A stretch of 64,000 bases of DNA. Origin: JAXGRD01 sp040766105 (GTDB lineage: Bacteria; Bacillota; Clostridia; Peptostreptococcales; Anaerovoracaceae). The stretch spans positions 310,001 to 374,000 of the forward strand of contig JAXGRD010000002.1 of NCBI GenBank assembly GCA_040766105.1, given 5' to 3'. Made by a program: the position numbers and the translations under genes. Of the stretch, positions 35,038 to 43,117 are shown one piece after another; positions within the stretch are counted from its first letter, which is position 1, and each line of letters starts with the position of its first letter. The notes beneath the pieces were generated by a model. The model saw only the letters and a list, made by a program, of their open reading frames with translations, was not told the origin of the DNA and ran no database searches.

Positions 35038-36231
35038 ATGAAAAAGAAACGAACACTAATTATTATAATGGTAGCGCTGCTCCTCACCGGCTTGCCGGCG
35101 GGAATCCTTGGAACCAAGGCGTACGGTGCCACAGAGTTTTTCAGGGTCTTCTCCCAAACAGACGAAGGAGGACAAATTTCCGGCTACCGTCTCTTCCCCG
35201 AAGAAGATGAAAACAAGACCTCTGTGGTCTACTGCTACAACCACGATTTATCTCAACCGCCCGTATATGGTTCCCAGCGCCCCTACCCCTATTACACGAA
35301 GGAAGGCTACTTAAATAATTCTGCCGACTATCTCCACACAGAGGGTGGAAAGAACAGAATCGCTGCCGTCCTATTTGCAGGATACGATGTAGACGGATGC
35401 GGCTTTCAGAGCAAGTACAAGGTATCTCCTGAAAAGGCTGAAAAAGATACACAAGAAGCCGTTTGGGCCCTCCAAAAGGGAGATACCTTTGACTATTTAC
35501 AACCGGAGAACTACGGTGATGCCCTCCTCCACTATGCCGATACCAGCGGGTACTTTGGCAGTGATGTGGCCATGACGGTAGAAGGAGATTTGCAATTGGT
35601 CCAAAGAGACGGTCAATGGACGACTGCCCCATTAAAGATTGCCTCTACCTACGGTGGCTTGATTCAATTCCCTGCCCTGCCGGCGGGATATCAGGCTGTT
35701 GACACGGAGGGGGATCCAATTACAGGCATACATGCCAATGAAAGCTTTTCTATCCGATACACCGGCTCCGGTACGCCATCATCGGAGACAATACTGAACC
35801 TGACATACAAGACAGGAGACGTGGAGTTTTACAAGCAGATTCTCCCGGAAACCTACGCCGGTGAGAGAGGTGAAACCAGCTCTGTTCTTCGTCCTGAGAG
35901 CCAACAGATCTATCAGGATTTCATTCGCATGAATGTTTCCCACAAACAGCTACAGATGAAGATTACCGCAGAGCCTACCCAGCCGGAGACACCCGCCGAG
36001 GATGTAAGCCCCAGCGAACCAACCCCAAAAGCACCCATAAAGACCCTCGACCCGCAAGACCCGGCAGCCACCACCACAACGGACACTCCAAAGGAAGGAA
36101 CTGTCCACCCCGTCCATACACCTAAAACAGGAGATCACAGTGAAACTACTGCCCTAGCATGTCTACTGTTTGCATTGGCGTGTGTAACGATGATAAAACT
36201 ATCTCTCGGACAGGTGAAATCAAAACATTAG
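35038..36231 (+). CDS. thioester-domain surface protein with sortase-type anchor
   Basis: A 397-aa secreted protein. Residues 1-32 form a signal peptide. Residues about 50-190 match a thioester domain (TQXA domain): C66 in YCYNHD and Q139 in TQEAVW are the pair that forms the internal thioester used by Gram-positive adhesins to bond covalently to host or surface amines. A Thr/Pro-rich spacer (about 290-355) follows. The end is TPKTG (361-365), a hydrophobic stretch and a basic tail, a variant LPXTG sorting signal. The ATG at 35038 has AAAGGA nine bases upstream. It lies after the LytTR gene, its probable regulator. Confidence 0.87.
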   Translation: MKKKRTLIIIMVALLLTGLPAGILGTKAYGATEFFRVFSQTDEGGQISGYRLFPEEDENKTSVVYCYNHDLSQPPVYGSQRPYPYYTKEGYLNNSADYLHTEGGKNRIAAVLFAGYDVDGCGFQSKYKVSPEKAEKDTQEAVWALQKGDTFDYLQPENYGDALLHYADTSGYFGSDVAMTVEGDLQLVQRDGQWTTAPLKIASTYGGLIQFPALPAGYQAVDTEGDPITGIHANESFSIRYTGSGTPSSETILNLTYKTGDVEFYKQILPETYAGERGETSSVLRPESQQIYQDFIRMNVSHKQLQMKITAEPTQPETPAEDVSPSEPTPKAPIKTLDPQDPAATTTTDTPKEGTVHPVHTPKTGDHSETTALACLLFALACVTMIKLSLGQVKSKH

Positions 36232-36271
36232 AGATTTTAAGCGGAATTTGTTTGAATGAATTAGATGAAAG

Positions 36272-36310
36272 GCGGATGTTGTGAGAAAATCATTACATCC
36301 GCTTCTTCTC
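36272..36310 (+). terminator. terminator after the adhesin gene
   Basis: GCGGATGT (36272-36279) pairs with ACATCCGC (36295-36302) around a 15-base loop and is followed by the T-rich TTCTTCTCTT. Confidence 0.7.
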
Positions 36311-36336
36311 TTAGAATAAGTATTTCTAAATAGTAC

Positions 36337-36391
36337 TTGCATTCCCCTCACCAAAAATGTATAATATTCATTAGAAATTTATAATTATACA
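36337..36391 (+). promoter_or_regulatory. argGH promoter with ArgR-like inverted repeat
   Basis: TTGCAT (36337-36342) and TATAAT (36360-36365) are 17 bases apart. An inverted repeat TGTATAAT (36358-36365) and ATTATACA (36384-36391) overlaps the -10 box and contains ATTCAT, part of an ARG-box-like core. Arginine repression through ArgR is the likely purpose. AAAGGAG follows before the argG start. Confidence 0.6.
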
Positions 36392-36406
36392 CAAAGGAGA
36401 ATATAT

Positions 36407-37681
36407 ATGGTACCCAATGAGAAAGTAGTATTGGCTTATTCCGGCGGTTTGGACACATCCGTCATCATCCCTTGGCTGAAGGAACACTATCAGTGCGATG
36501 TTATCGCCGTCTGTTGCAACGCAGGGCAAAAGGAAGATTTTGATGCTATTAAGGAAAAAGCACTGACCACCGGTGCAAGCAAATCCATCGTTTTAGACAT
36601 TCAGGAAGAATTCATCAGCGATTTCATCTGGCCGACTTTGAAGGCTGGCGCTGTTTATGAAAATGCATATCTTCTGGGTACGTCTATGGCGAGACCTCTC
36701 ATGGCACAGAAACTGGTAGAAGTAGCTCAAAAAGAAGGAGCCTTCTATATCTGCCACGGCTGTACCGGCAAGGGCAACGACCAAGTGAGATTCGAAACAA
36801 CCATCAAAGCTTTGGATCCCGCCATCAAGATTATCGCACCTTGGAGAGATGACAAATGGACCTTCACTTCCCGTGAAGACCTCATTGAATACTCCAAGGA
36901 ACATAATATTCCTATTGCTCAAACCACAGAAAAAATATATAGTAGAGATGAGAACATTTGGCATATCAGCCACGAGGGCGGAAACCTGGAGAACCCGTGG
37001 AACGAACACCTTCCCGATATCCATGTTCTGTCCATGCCGCCGGAAGAAGCACCTGACGAAGCTACTTTTGTTGAAATAGGTTTCGAGAAAGGTATCCCCG
37101 TGAGCGTAGACGGAAAGGAATTGGGTCCCATCCAGTTACTGACCGTTCTCAACGATTTGGCTGCTGCCAACGCCGTGGGAACCATTGATATCATCGAGAA
37201 TCGATTGGTTGGCATGAAGTCCCGTGGTGTCTATGAAACACCGGGTGGTACGGTCCTCTACGAAGCACACCTCGCTTTGGAACGACTGATTTTGGATCGT
37301 GACACCATGCAGTATAAGAATATTGTGGCACAGAAGTTTTCACAGCTTTGCTACGACGGCCTATGGTTTACACCTTTGATGGATGCCATCAACGCCTTTG
37401 TAGATAAGACCCAGGAAGAAGTCACCGGCAAAGTTCGAATGAAGCTCTACAAGGGATGCGCAACGGCCGTTGCCAGCCAGTCCCCCAACTCGCTCTACAG
37501 CGAAGAGTTTGCCACCTTCAGTAAGGACGATGTTTACACCCAGTCCGATGCGACCGGCTTCATCAACCTGTTCTCATTACCGCTAAAAATCCGAGCTATC
37601 CAAAAGCAGAACGAAGAGGGAGGACGAAATCTTGAAACTCTGGAAAGGAAGGTTTACAAAAGCGTCGACTTCATCGAGTGA
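36407..37681 (+). CDS. argG: argininosuccinate synthase
   Basis: A 424-aa enzyme that joins citrulline and aspartate with ATP. The ATP-binding motif AYSGGLDTS is at the N-terminus, and GKGNDQVRFE, SPNSLYSEEFATF and other family blocks follow. AAAGGAG precedes the ATG. The end of the gene overlaps argH by 50 bases in another frame, an unusually long coupling overlap. Confidence 0.96.
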   Translation: MVPNEKVVLAYSGGLDTSVIIPWLKEHYQCDVIAVCCNAGQKEDFDAIKEKALTTGASKSIVLDIQEEFISDFIWPTLKAGAVYENAYLLGTSMARPLMAQKLVEVAQKEGAFYICHGCTGKGNDQVRFETTIKALDPAIKIIAPWRDDKWTFTSREDLIEYSKEHNIPIAQTTEKIYSRDENIWHISHEGGNLENPWNEHLPDIHVLSMPPEEAPDEATFVEIGFEKGIPVSVDGKELGPIQLLTVLNDLAAANAVGTIDIIENRLVGMKSRGVYETPGGTVLYEAHLALERLILDRDTMQYKNIVAQKFSQLCYDGLWFTPLMDAINAFVDKTQEEVTGKVRMKLYKGCATAVASQSPNSLYSEEFATFSKDDVYTQSDATGFINLFSLPLKIRAIQKQNEEGGRNLETLERKVYKSVDFIE

Positions 37682-38987
37682 TGAATTTAACGCATCCATA
37701 ACCTTTGACAAACGATTATACAAAGAAGATATCGCGGGCAGCATCGCACATGCAAAGATGCTGTCCCGTCAAGGAATACTCACCAAGGAAGAAGAGTCGC
37801 AAATCGTGTCGGCTCTCCTTTTGATTGAACAGGACATCGATGAGGGTAAAGTGGAGTTTACCATAGAGGGAGAAGATATTCATATGAACATAGAGACCCT
37901 TCTGACCAATCGCATCGGTGCCACAGGAAAGAAACTCCACACGGCACGTAGCCGAAATGACCAAGTAGCCGTGGATTTCAAGCTCCACATCAAGAAAGAA
38001 ATTTTAGAAATCGACCACCTCCTAGATGCACTTCTGGGCACCTTGAAGGAATTGGCCGAAAAGCATACAGAGACGGCCATGCCCGGCTACACCCATCTCC
38101 AGCGAGCTCAACCGGTCACATTTGCCTTCCATCTCTTGGCATACTATCAGATGTTCCTGCGAGACAAGGACCGCTTTGCAGACTGCTACAAGCGAACGGA
38201 CTACTTGCCTCTGGGAAGTGGCGCACTGGCCGGCACCAGCTACGTGACGGACAGAGAATTCTTGGCTGAGGAATTGGGCTTTGCATACATTGCCCCCAAT
38301 GCCATGGATGCAGTCAGCGACAGGGACTTTGCCATTGAATTTATCAGTTGCTGTTCCGTCTGCATGATGCACCTCTCTCGTTTTTGCGAGGAATTAATTC
38401 AGTGGAGCTCCAAGGAGTTCGGCTTCGTGGAAATCGACGATGCCTATGCCACCGGTAGCAGCATCATGCCCCAAAAGAAAAATCCAGACATGGCAGAACT
38501 CATCCGAGGAAAGACGGGACGGGTCTATGGAGATCTCATTACCCTTCTCACCATCATGAAGGGCCTGCCCCTTGCCTACAACAAGGATATGCAAGAAGAT
38601 AAATTGCCGGCATTTGATGCAGGGGATACGTTGAAGGATTCCTTGAATATCTTCCGTGAAATGATAGACACCATGAAGGTGGAAGAAGAAAACATGGCCA
38701 TGGCAGCCAAGTTGGGCTATATGAATGCCACCGACGCTGCGGACTATCTGGTTGGAAAGGGCATCCCCTTCCGCGACTGCCATGAAATCATCGGTTCTTT
38801 GGTCCTTCACTGCATCGAAAAAGGCTGCGCCATTGAAGATCTTTCACTGGCGGAACTCCGGGAGTTTTCTCCAAAGTTTCAGGAAGATATCTACGACAAG
38901 ATCAATGTAAGAGCTTGTATTGAAGCAAAAAAATCCAAAGGATCCACATCCTTTGAAAGTGTACGGGAGCAGCTTAAAAATCTGTAA
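37632..38987 (+). CDS. argH: argininosuccinate lyase
   Basis: A 451-aa fumarase-superfamily enzyme that splits argininosuccinate into arginine and fumarate. The signature GSSIMPQKKNPDMAELIRGK and the N-terminal LWKGRF and HTARSRNDQVAVD are present. The start is a TTG at 37632: it has GGGAGG eight bases upstream and gives the standard MKLWKGRF beginning. No ATG would give a full-length protein. It overlaps argG by 50 bases. The stop directly abuts the stop of the convergent phosphoesterase gene. Confidence 0.95.
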   Translation: MKLWKGRFTKASTSSSDEFNASITFDKRLYKEDIAGSIAHAKMLSRQGILTKEEESQIVSALLLIEQDIDEGKVEFTIEGEDIHMNIETLLTNRIGATGKKLHTARSRNDQVAVDFKLHIKKEILEIDHLLDALLGTLKELAEKHTETAMPGYTHLQRAQPVTFAFHLLAYYQMFLRDKDRFADCYKRTDYLPLGSGALAGTSYVTDREFLAEELGFAYIAPNAMDAVSDRDFAIEFISCCSVCMMHLSRFCEELIQWSSKEFGFVEIDDAYATGSSIMPQKKNPDMAELIRGKTGRVYGDLITLLTIMKGLPLAYNKDMQEDKLPAFDAGDTLKDSLNIFREMIDTMKVEEENMAMAAKLGYMNATDAADYLVGKGIPFRDCHEIIGSLVLHCIEKGCAIEDLSLAELREFSPKFQEDIYDKINVRACIEAKKSKGSTSFESVREQLKNL

Positions 38988-39530
38988 TCAAAAACCGTCG
39001 CTATAGTTCATCAACGACCGCAGGTAACCGCCCTGCGGTTTTTTCTTCGGTCCGCCGGGTGTGTCGTAGAGGATGGATGCCCTAAGGCCTTTTTCATCGG
39101 TGGTGACGATGGCATAGGAGCCTTGGTTTCCTTCTCTGGGCTGGGAGATGCTCCCCGGATTGAGCAGCGTAATGCCCTCTATTTCATTGAGATAGGGCAC
39201 GTGGGTATGACCAAAGAAGGCTGCCATACACTCCTCTTCTCGGCAAGCCGCAAGCAGACCTTCCATTCCTCTCTTTACGCCATCTCCGTGACCATGGGTC
39301 AGCAGTATCTTCCCGCACTCCACATAGAGGAACTCGTAATCTCTTCCCACGGATCCGTCCATGTTGCCCTTGATGCAGAAACAGTCCACGCCCAGCTCTT
39401 CAGCCAGTCGCTGCCCGTCCTTTTTATAGTCCCCTAGGTGAACCAAAACATCAATGTCCTTCAACTTCTTGTATATTTCCGATACCCGCTTTGTCTTCCC
39501 GTGGGTGTCGCTGATTACCAATAACCTCAT
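38988..39530 (-). CDS. metallophosphoesterase (YfcE/MJ0936 type)
   Basis: A 180-aa calcineurin-like phosphoesterase with the metal motifs SDTHGKT, VHLGDYKKDG, IKGNMDG, LLTHGHGDG and FFGHTHVP. Members hydrolyse phosphodiesters in vitro; the natural substrate is unknown. The end of its coding region carries, on the opposite strand, the terminator of argGH. It overlaps the MgtC-family gene by four bases and is the last of a seven-gene leftward operon. Confidence 0.92.
   Translation of the reverse strand: MRLLVISDTHGKTKRVSEIYKKLKDIDVLVHLGDYKKDGQRLAEELGVDCFCIKGNMDGSVGRDYEFLYVECGKILLTHGHGDGVKRGMEGLLAACREEECMAAFFGHTHVPYLNEIEGITLLNPGSISQPREGNQGSYAIVTTDEKGLRASILYDTPGGPKKKPQGGYLRSLMNYSDGF
39017..39045 (+). 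terminator. argGH terminator embedded in the convergent gene
   Basis: ACCGCAGG (39017-39024) pairs with CCTGCGGT (39032-39039) around TAACCGC and is followed by TTTTTTC. It lies inside the 3' end of the phosphoesterase gene on the other strand. Confidence 0.8.
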
Positions 39531-40219
39531 ATTTCCTCTATCAATTCTATTCCATCCAGTGCGATGAGTTCTTCCATGATCTTTTTTTCGTCCATGTGCT
39601 TGGGGATTCGCAAGCTAACCGTGAGGATAATGCCTCCCGGTGTAAGCGGATTAGGCTGACGGTCTCCCGACTCTAAAACCGGCACCTCCATGTCCTTTAG
39701 TTTTTTTAGGAAAACTTTGTATTGTGCCCGATGATTCATTTCCACATACAGGCTCAATACATTGGAGTGGTGCATAAAAAAGTTTTCAATCTTGGGAAGA
39801 AGAGCAAGGCTGACGAAAATCAGCACGGCACCGATGATGGCGCCCTCGTAAAATCCGATACCGATGGCAAGACCTAAGCACGCCGATGCCCACAGTCCTG
39901 CGGCGGTGGTCAAGCCGCGAATCTGATTCCTGTTGGTCACCAGAATCGTTCCCACACCTAAGAAGCCCACACCGGTGATGACCTGTGCACCCATTCTGGC
40001 CGGATCCGTTCCGGCGCCCCAAACATCTGTAATATATTGGTTGGTAAGCATGGCAAGAGCCGACCCCACACAAACCAGCACGTGGGTACGGAAGCCTGCA
40101 GTGTGCTTGTTGATTCCCCTCTCCAAGCCGATGATTCCGCCGATGACCAAGGCCATCAACAATCGCAGAACAATGGAAAAGGTGGTGATATCATGGAAGT
40201 ATGCAGGTAGTTGAAACAT
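39527..40219 (-). CDS. MgtC/SapB family membrane protein
   Basis: A 230-aa protein with about four to five N-terminal hydrophobic segments carrying the family signature IIGLERGINKHTAGFRTHVL, GVGFLGVGTIL and TTAAGLWASACLGLAIG. The C-terminal 85 residues form an ACT-like soluble domain. MgtC proteins modulate ATPase and Mg2+ physiology. The ATG at 40219 has GGGGAG close upstream; ATGs further up lack one. It lies 14 bases after the hemolysin III-like gene. Confidence 0.9.
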   Translation of the reverse strand: MFQLPAYFHDITTFSIVLRLLMALVIGGIIGLERGINKHTAGFRTHVLVCVGSALAMLTNQYITDVWGAGTDPARMGAQVITGVGFLGVGTILVTNRNQIRGLTTAAGLWASACLGLAIGIGFYEGAIIGAVLIFVSLALLPKIENFFMHHSNVLSLYVEMNHRAQYKVFLKKLKDMEVPVLESGDRQPNPLTPGGIILTVSLRIPKHMDEKKIMEELIALDGIELIEEI

Positions 40220-40233
40220 ATCTCCCCTTCTTT

Positions 40234-40866
40234 CTACAAATAGAATACGATGCCGATAAAGTGGCAAATGGTTCCCACCATGATGAAAACATGGAACAAC
40301 TCGTGAAAGCCAAATTTCTTAGAGAAATTAGGTTTCTTTAAGATGTAAAAAACAGCACCCACCGTGTAGGAAATACCCCCTGCAATGAGATAGGTGAGGA
40401 AGGTCCCGGGCAAAGAAACCAGGGCATTAAAGTCAAATACAATGGACCAACCCATGACAATATAAATCAAGGTGTACAGCCACCTAGGTGCCTTCATTCG
40501 GAACATCTTCAGAACAATGCCCGCTACAGCAAGTCCCCATATAACACCCAGAAAAATATAGTTCTTCGGTGCGGAAACCCCGTTATACAAAATCGGTGTA
40601 TAGGTGCCGGCGATGAGGACGAAAATCATGGCATGATCCAGTTTTCGCAGCCTCTTGATATGTTCCTTGCTACCTTTCGAGTAATGGTATACAGAACTAC
40701 AGGTGTATAGAGCTATCATGGATAGACCAAAGACAAACAAAGTAATCCATCTTCCGGCGCCTCCCCCTACCTGGGTGACTGCCATATAGATAGTTCCCAA
40801 AGATGCCAGGATCATACCAATTAAATGGGTTTGAAAGCTCCACTCATCCCGTGCCTTATTGATCAC
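40234..40866 (-). CDS. hemolysin III / YqfA family membrane protein
   Basis: A 210-aa seven-helix membrane protein of the HlyIII/PAQR family. Conserved metal-type residues are seen in SSVYHYSKGS, LDHAMIFVLIAGTYTPI and the C-terminal FHELFHVFIMVGTICHF. Its role in bacteria is not settled. The start is a GTG at 40866: AAAGGAAG lies six bases upstream and the gene then overlaps the thioesterase stop by 11 bases. A start further upstream would lie wholly within the thioesterase gene. Confidence 0.9.
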   Translation of the reverse strand: MINKARDEWSFQTHLIGMILASLGTIYMAVTQVGGGAGRWITLFVFGLSMIALYTCSSVYHYSKGSKEHIKRLRKLDHAMIFVLIAGTYTPILYNGVSAPKNYIFLGVIWGLAVAGIVLKMFRMKAPRWLYTLIYIVMGWSIVFDFNALVSLPGTFLTYLIAGGISYTVGAVFYILKKPNFSKKFGFHELFHVFIMVGTICHFIGIVFYL

Positions 40867-41344
40867 CGGATTCTTCCTTTCCGCCGGAGGCTTCCCTCCT
40901 GCTGGTATCCACGTTGAGAAATACCGATGCCGCCGTTGCCAGTAACTTTCCGGTCTTCTCATCCCGCGCTTCAGCGGTAAACTGAGAGATTCTTCGTCCA
41001 GTAGCGATAGCCTTGGCCGTGACTAAAATTCTATCTCCCATGGCTGCCGGCCGCAGGTACTTTACGTCCAAACTTACCGTCGGTGCAAATTCCGTCCCGG
41101 CAAAAAATCTCGCCAATGCCGCAATGACAATGTCAAACATGATGCAGACCGTTCCACCGTGGAAGCCGCCTACTCTGTTGGCTTGCCAAGGCAGAACCGG
41201 GAAGCGCATGGTGATTGTCTTATCCCCGTAAGAACACGCCACATATTCCGACTGCATCAAGCCGTTAACCGTTTCCGCCTGCTGCACATTGTTTTCTTCC
41301 ATGGTTTTCGCCATGTGTGCTTCCAGCTGTTTTTGCTTATCCAT
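40856..41344 (-). CDS. PaaI family hotdog thioesterase
   Basis: A 162-aa hotdog-fold protein. GGFHGGTVCIMFDIVIAALA and SLDVKYLRPA mark the PaaI-type acyl-CoA thioesterases, which release free acids from aryl- or acyl-CoA. The ATG at 41344 follows AGAGAGG. Upstream lie an ACT protein and two phenylacetate-CoA-ligase paralogues, so an aryl-CoA substrate is plausible. It would allow the pathway to recycle CoA. Confidence 0.9.
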   Translation of the reverse strand: MDKQKQLEAHMAKTMEENNVQQAETVNGLMQSEYVACSYGDKTITMRFPVLPWQANRVGGFHGGTVCIMFDIVIAALARFFAGTEFAPTVSLDVKYLRPAAMGDRILVTAKAIATGRRISQFTAEARDEKTGKLLATAASVFLNVDTSRREASGGKEESGDQ

Positions 41345-41355
41345 AGAAAACCTCT

Positions 41356-41781
41356 CTATCGCAGATCCTTTTGACAATAGAGTTTGATTCCCGCTTCCTT
41401 GAGCACCTTGCCTGCTTCGTCAGGTCTTGCCACCTTGATGACGATGACGGCGTGACCTTCTCTGGAGCGGATGATGGAGTACACATAATCCACACCGATA
41501 CCCTTGGCGCTGAGCACTTCCAGCACGCTGTGCAGTCCGCCCGGAATATCCTTCATCTCCACCGCCAATACTTCCGTAATGCTGGCAGTAAAACCGTTCT
41601 CGTTCAGTATTTTCGTCGCCTTTTCCGGATCGTCCACGATGCACCTGAGAATCCCGAAATCCACCGTATCGGCAATGCACAGAGCCTTCATATCCACGTT
41701 GTTGTCTGCCAACACCTTCGTAAAGTTGGACAATCTACCTGTGGAGTTCTCCACGAATACAGAAATTTGTTTAATATACAT
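41356..41781 (-). CDS. tandem ACT domain protein
   Basis: A 141-aa protein of two ACT domains (residues 1-70 and 71-141): IKQISVFVENSTGRLSNFTK and VEMKDIPGGLHSVLEVLSAK are the two ligand-binding starts. ACT domains bind amino acids and regulate enzymes. Stand-alone versions next to phenylacetate-CoA ligases are common in anaerobes and may sense aromatic amino acids. It lies 11 bases after the ligase gene. Confidence 0.92.
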   Translation of the reverse strand: MYIKQISVFVENSTGRLSNFTKVLADNNVDMKALCIADTVDFGILRCIVDDPEKATKILNENGFTASITEVLAVEMKDIPGGLHSVLEVLSAKGIGVDYVYSIIRSREGHAVIVIKVARPDEAGKVLKEAGIKLYCQKDLR

Positions 41782-41792
41782 TTCCTACCTCC

Positions 41793-43109
41793 TTACACTC
41801 GAATGGAGAGATGTCTTCGATCTTCCACCCTAACTGCCTTGCCTTCGCTTCTGGGAAGAGACCCTGCGTTGAGGAATCTCACCTTACATCCAATGCCCAG
41901 CATGGAGCGAAGCTCGTGATCCATTCTCTTTCTGAGGTTTTCAATAAACCCAATATTGTCAATTGCTATGCCTTCTGTCAGTTCTACCTGCACTTCGAAG
42001 GTATCCGTATTGCCCACCCTGTCCACAATAATCTTGTAGTTCATGGTCAGCTCTTCAAAGGCACCGATAACCGCCTCAATCTGTGATGGGAAGACATTGA
42101 CTCCCCTGATAATCAACATATCGTCAGAACGTCCCAATACCTTGCTCATGCGCACGGTGGTCCTGCCGCAGCCGCATTTTTCTCGCATAAGATAGCAAAT
42201 ATCTCTGGTTCTGTACCGAATCAGAGGAATCCCTTCTTTTCCAATGGTGGTGAATACCAATTCTCCCTTTTCTCCGTCTCCCAAGGTTTTTTCTGTCTTG
42301 GGATCGATGATTTCCGGAATGAAGTAGTCCTCTTGAATGTGCATTCCGCTGTTTTCTTCACAGCTACAGGAAACGCCCGGTCCCATGACCTCGGAAAGTC
42401 CGTAGATATCGTAGGCTTTAATGCCCAATCCTTTTTCTATCTCCTGGCGCATTTCATCTGTCCACGGCTCTGCCCCGAAAACGCCTGCCTTCAAATGGAG
42501 GTCCTCCGGCGTAATGCCTTCCTTCTTCATAGCCTCGGCAATGGTCAACGCATAGGAAGGTGTGCAACACAAAATCGTACTTCTGAAGTCCTTCATCAGA
42601 TATATTTGTTTCATGGTATTTCCGCTGCTCATGGGGATGACCGAGGCACCGATGTATTCCGCTCCCGCATGGGCCCCCAAGCCCCCGGTAAACAATCCGT
42701 AGCCGTATGCCACCTGGACAACGGAGGTCTTTCCGCCTCCTGTCATCACCAAAGCTCTGGCCACGCATTCCGCCCAGTTATCCAAGTCGTTCCTGGTGTA
42801 CCCCACCACCGTGGGTTTTCCCGTCGTTCCACTGGAAGCGTGGATTCGCACGATTTCACTGAGGGGGGAGCTAAACATTCCGTAGGGGTAGTTATCCCTC
42901 AGGTCGGCCTTGGTGCAAAAGGGGAGATGTTTCAAATCATCCAAGGACTGAATATCTCCCGGCTTGATTCCCACTTCCTGCATGCGGTCTCGATAGGAGT
43001 CCACATTTTGATATATTCGCTTTACGGTGCTCTGCAGTTTATGAAGCTGCAGTTGGTTCATGGCCTCCCGCTCGGCACATTCCATCGCTTTATTCCAAAT
43101 CATCTTCAA
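41793..43109 (-). CDS. phenylacetate-CoA ligase family protein, paralogue 1
   Basis: A 438-aa AMP-forming aryl-CoA ligase. ATP-binding ASSGTTGKPTVVGYT, YGYGLFTGG, DIYGLSEVMGPG, RYRTRDI and the C-terminal GRSDDMLIIRGVNVFPSQIE are typical of PaaK. Cysteines in KCGCGRT suggest a small zinc site. In anaerobes such ligases activate aryl acids formed from aromatic amino acids. No indolepyruvate oxidoreductase gene is next to it. A second paralogue lies eight bases upstream. Confidence 0.93.
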   Translation of the reverse strand: MKMIWNKAMECAEREAMNQLQLHKLQSTVKRIYQNVDSYRDRMQEVGIKPGDIQSLDDLKHLPFCTKADLRDNYPYGMFSSPLSEIVRIHASSGTTGKPTVVGYTRNDLDNWAECVARALVMTGGGKTSVVQVAYGYGLFTGGLGAHAGAEYIGASVIPMSSGNTMKQIYLMKDFRSTILCCTPSYALTIAEAMKKEGITPEDLHLKAGVFGAEPWTDEMRQEIEKGLGIKAYDIYGLSEVMGPGVSCSCEENSGMHIQEDYFIPEIIDPKTEKTLGDGEKGELVFTTIGKEGIPLIRYRTRDICYLMREKCGCGRTTVRMSKVLGRSDDMLIIRGVNVFPSQIEAVIGAFEELTMNYKIIVDRVGNTDTFEVQVELTEGIAIDNIGFIENLRKRMDHELRSMLGIGCKVRFLNAGSLPRSEGKAVRVEDRRHLSIRV

Positions 43110-43117
43110 CTTCCTCT

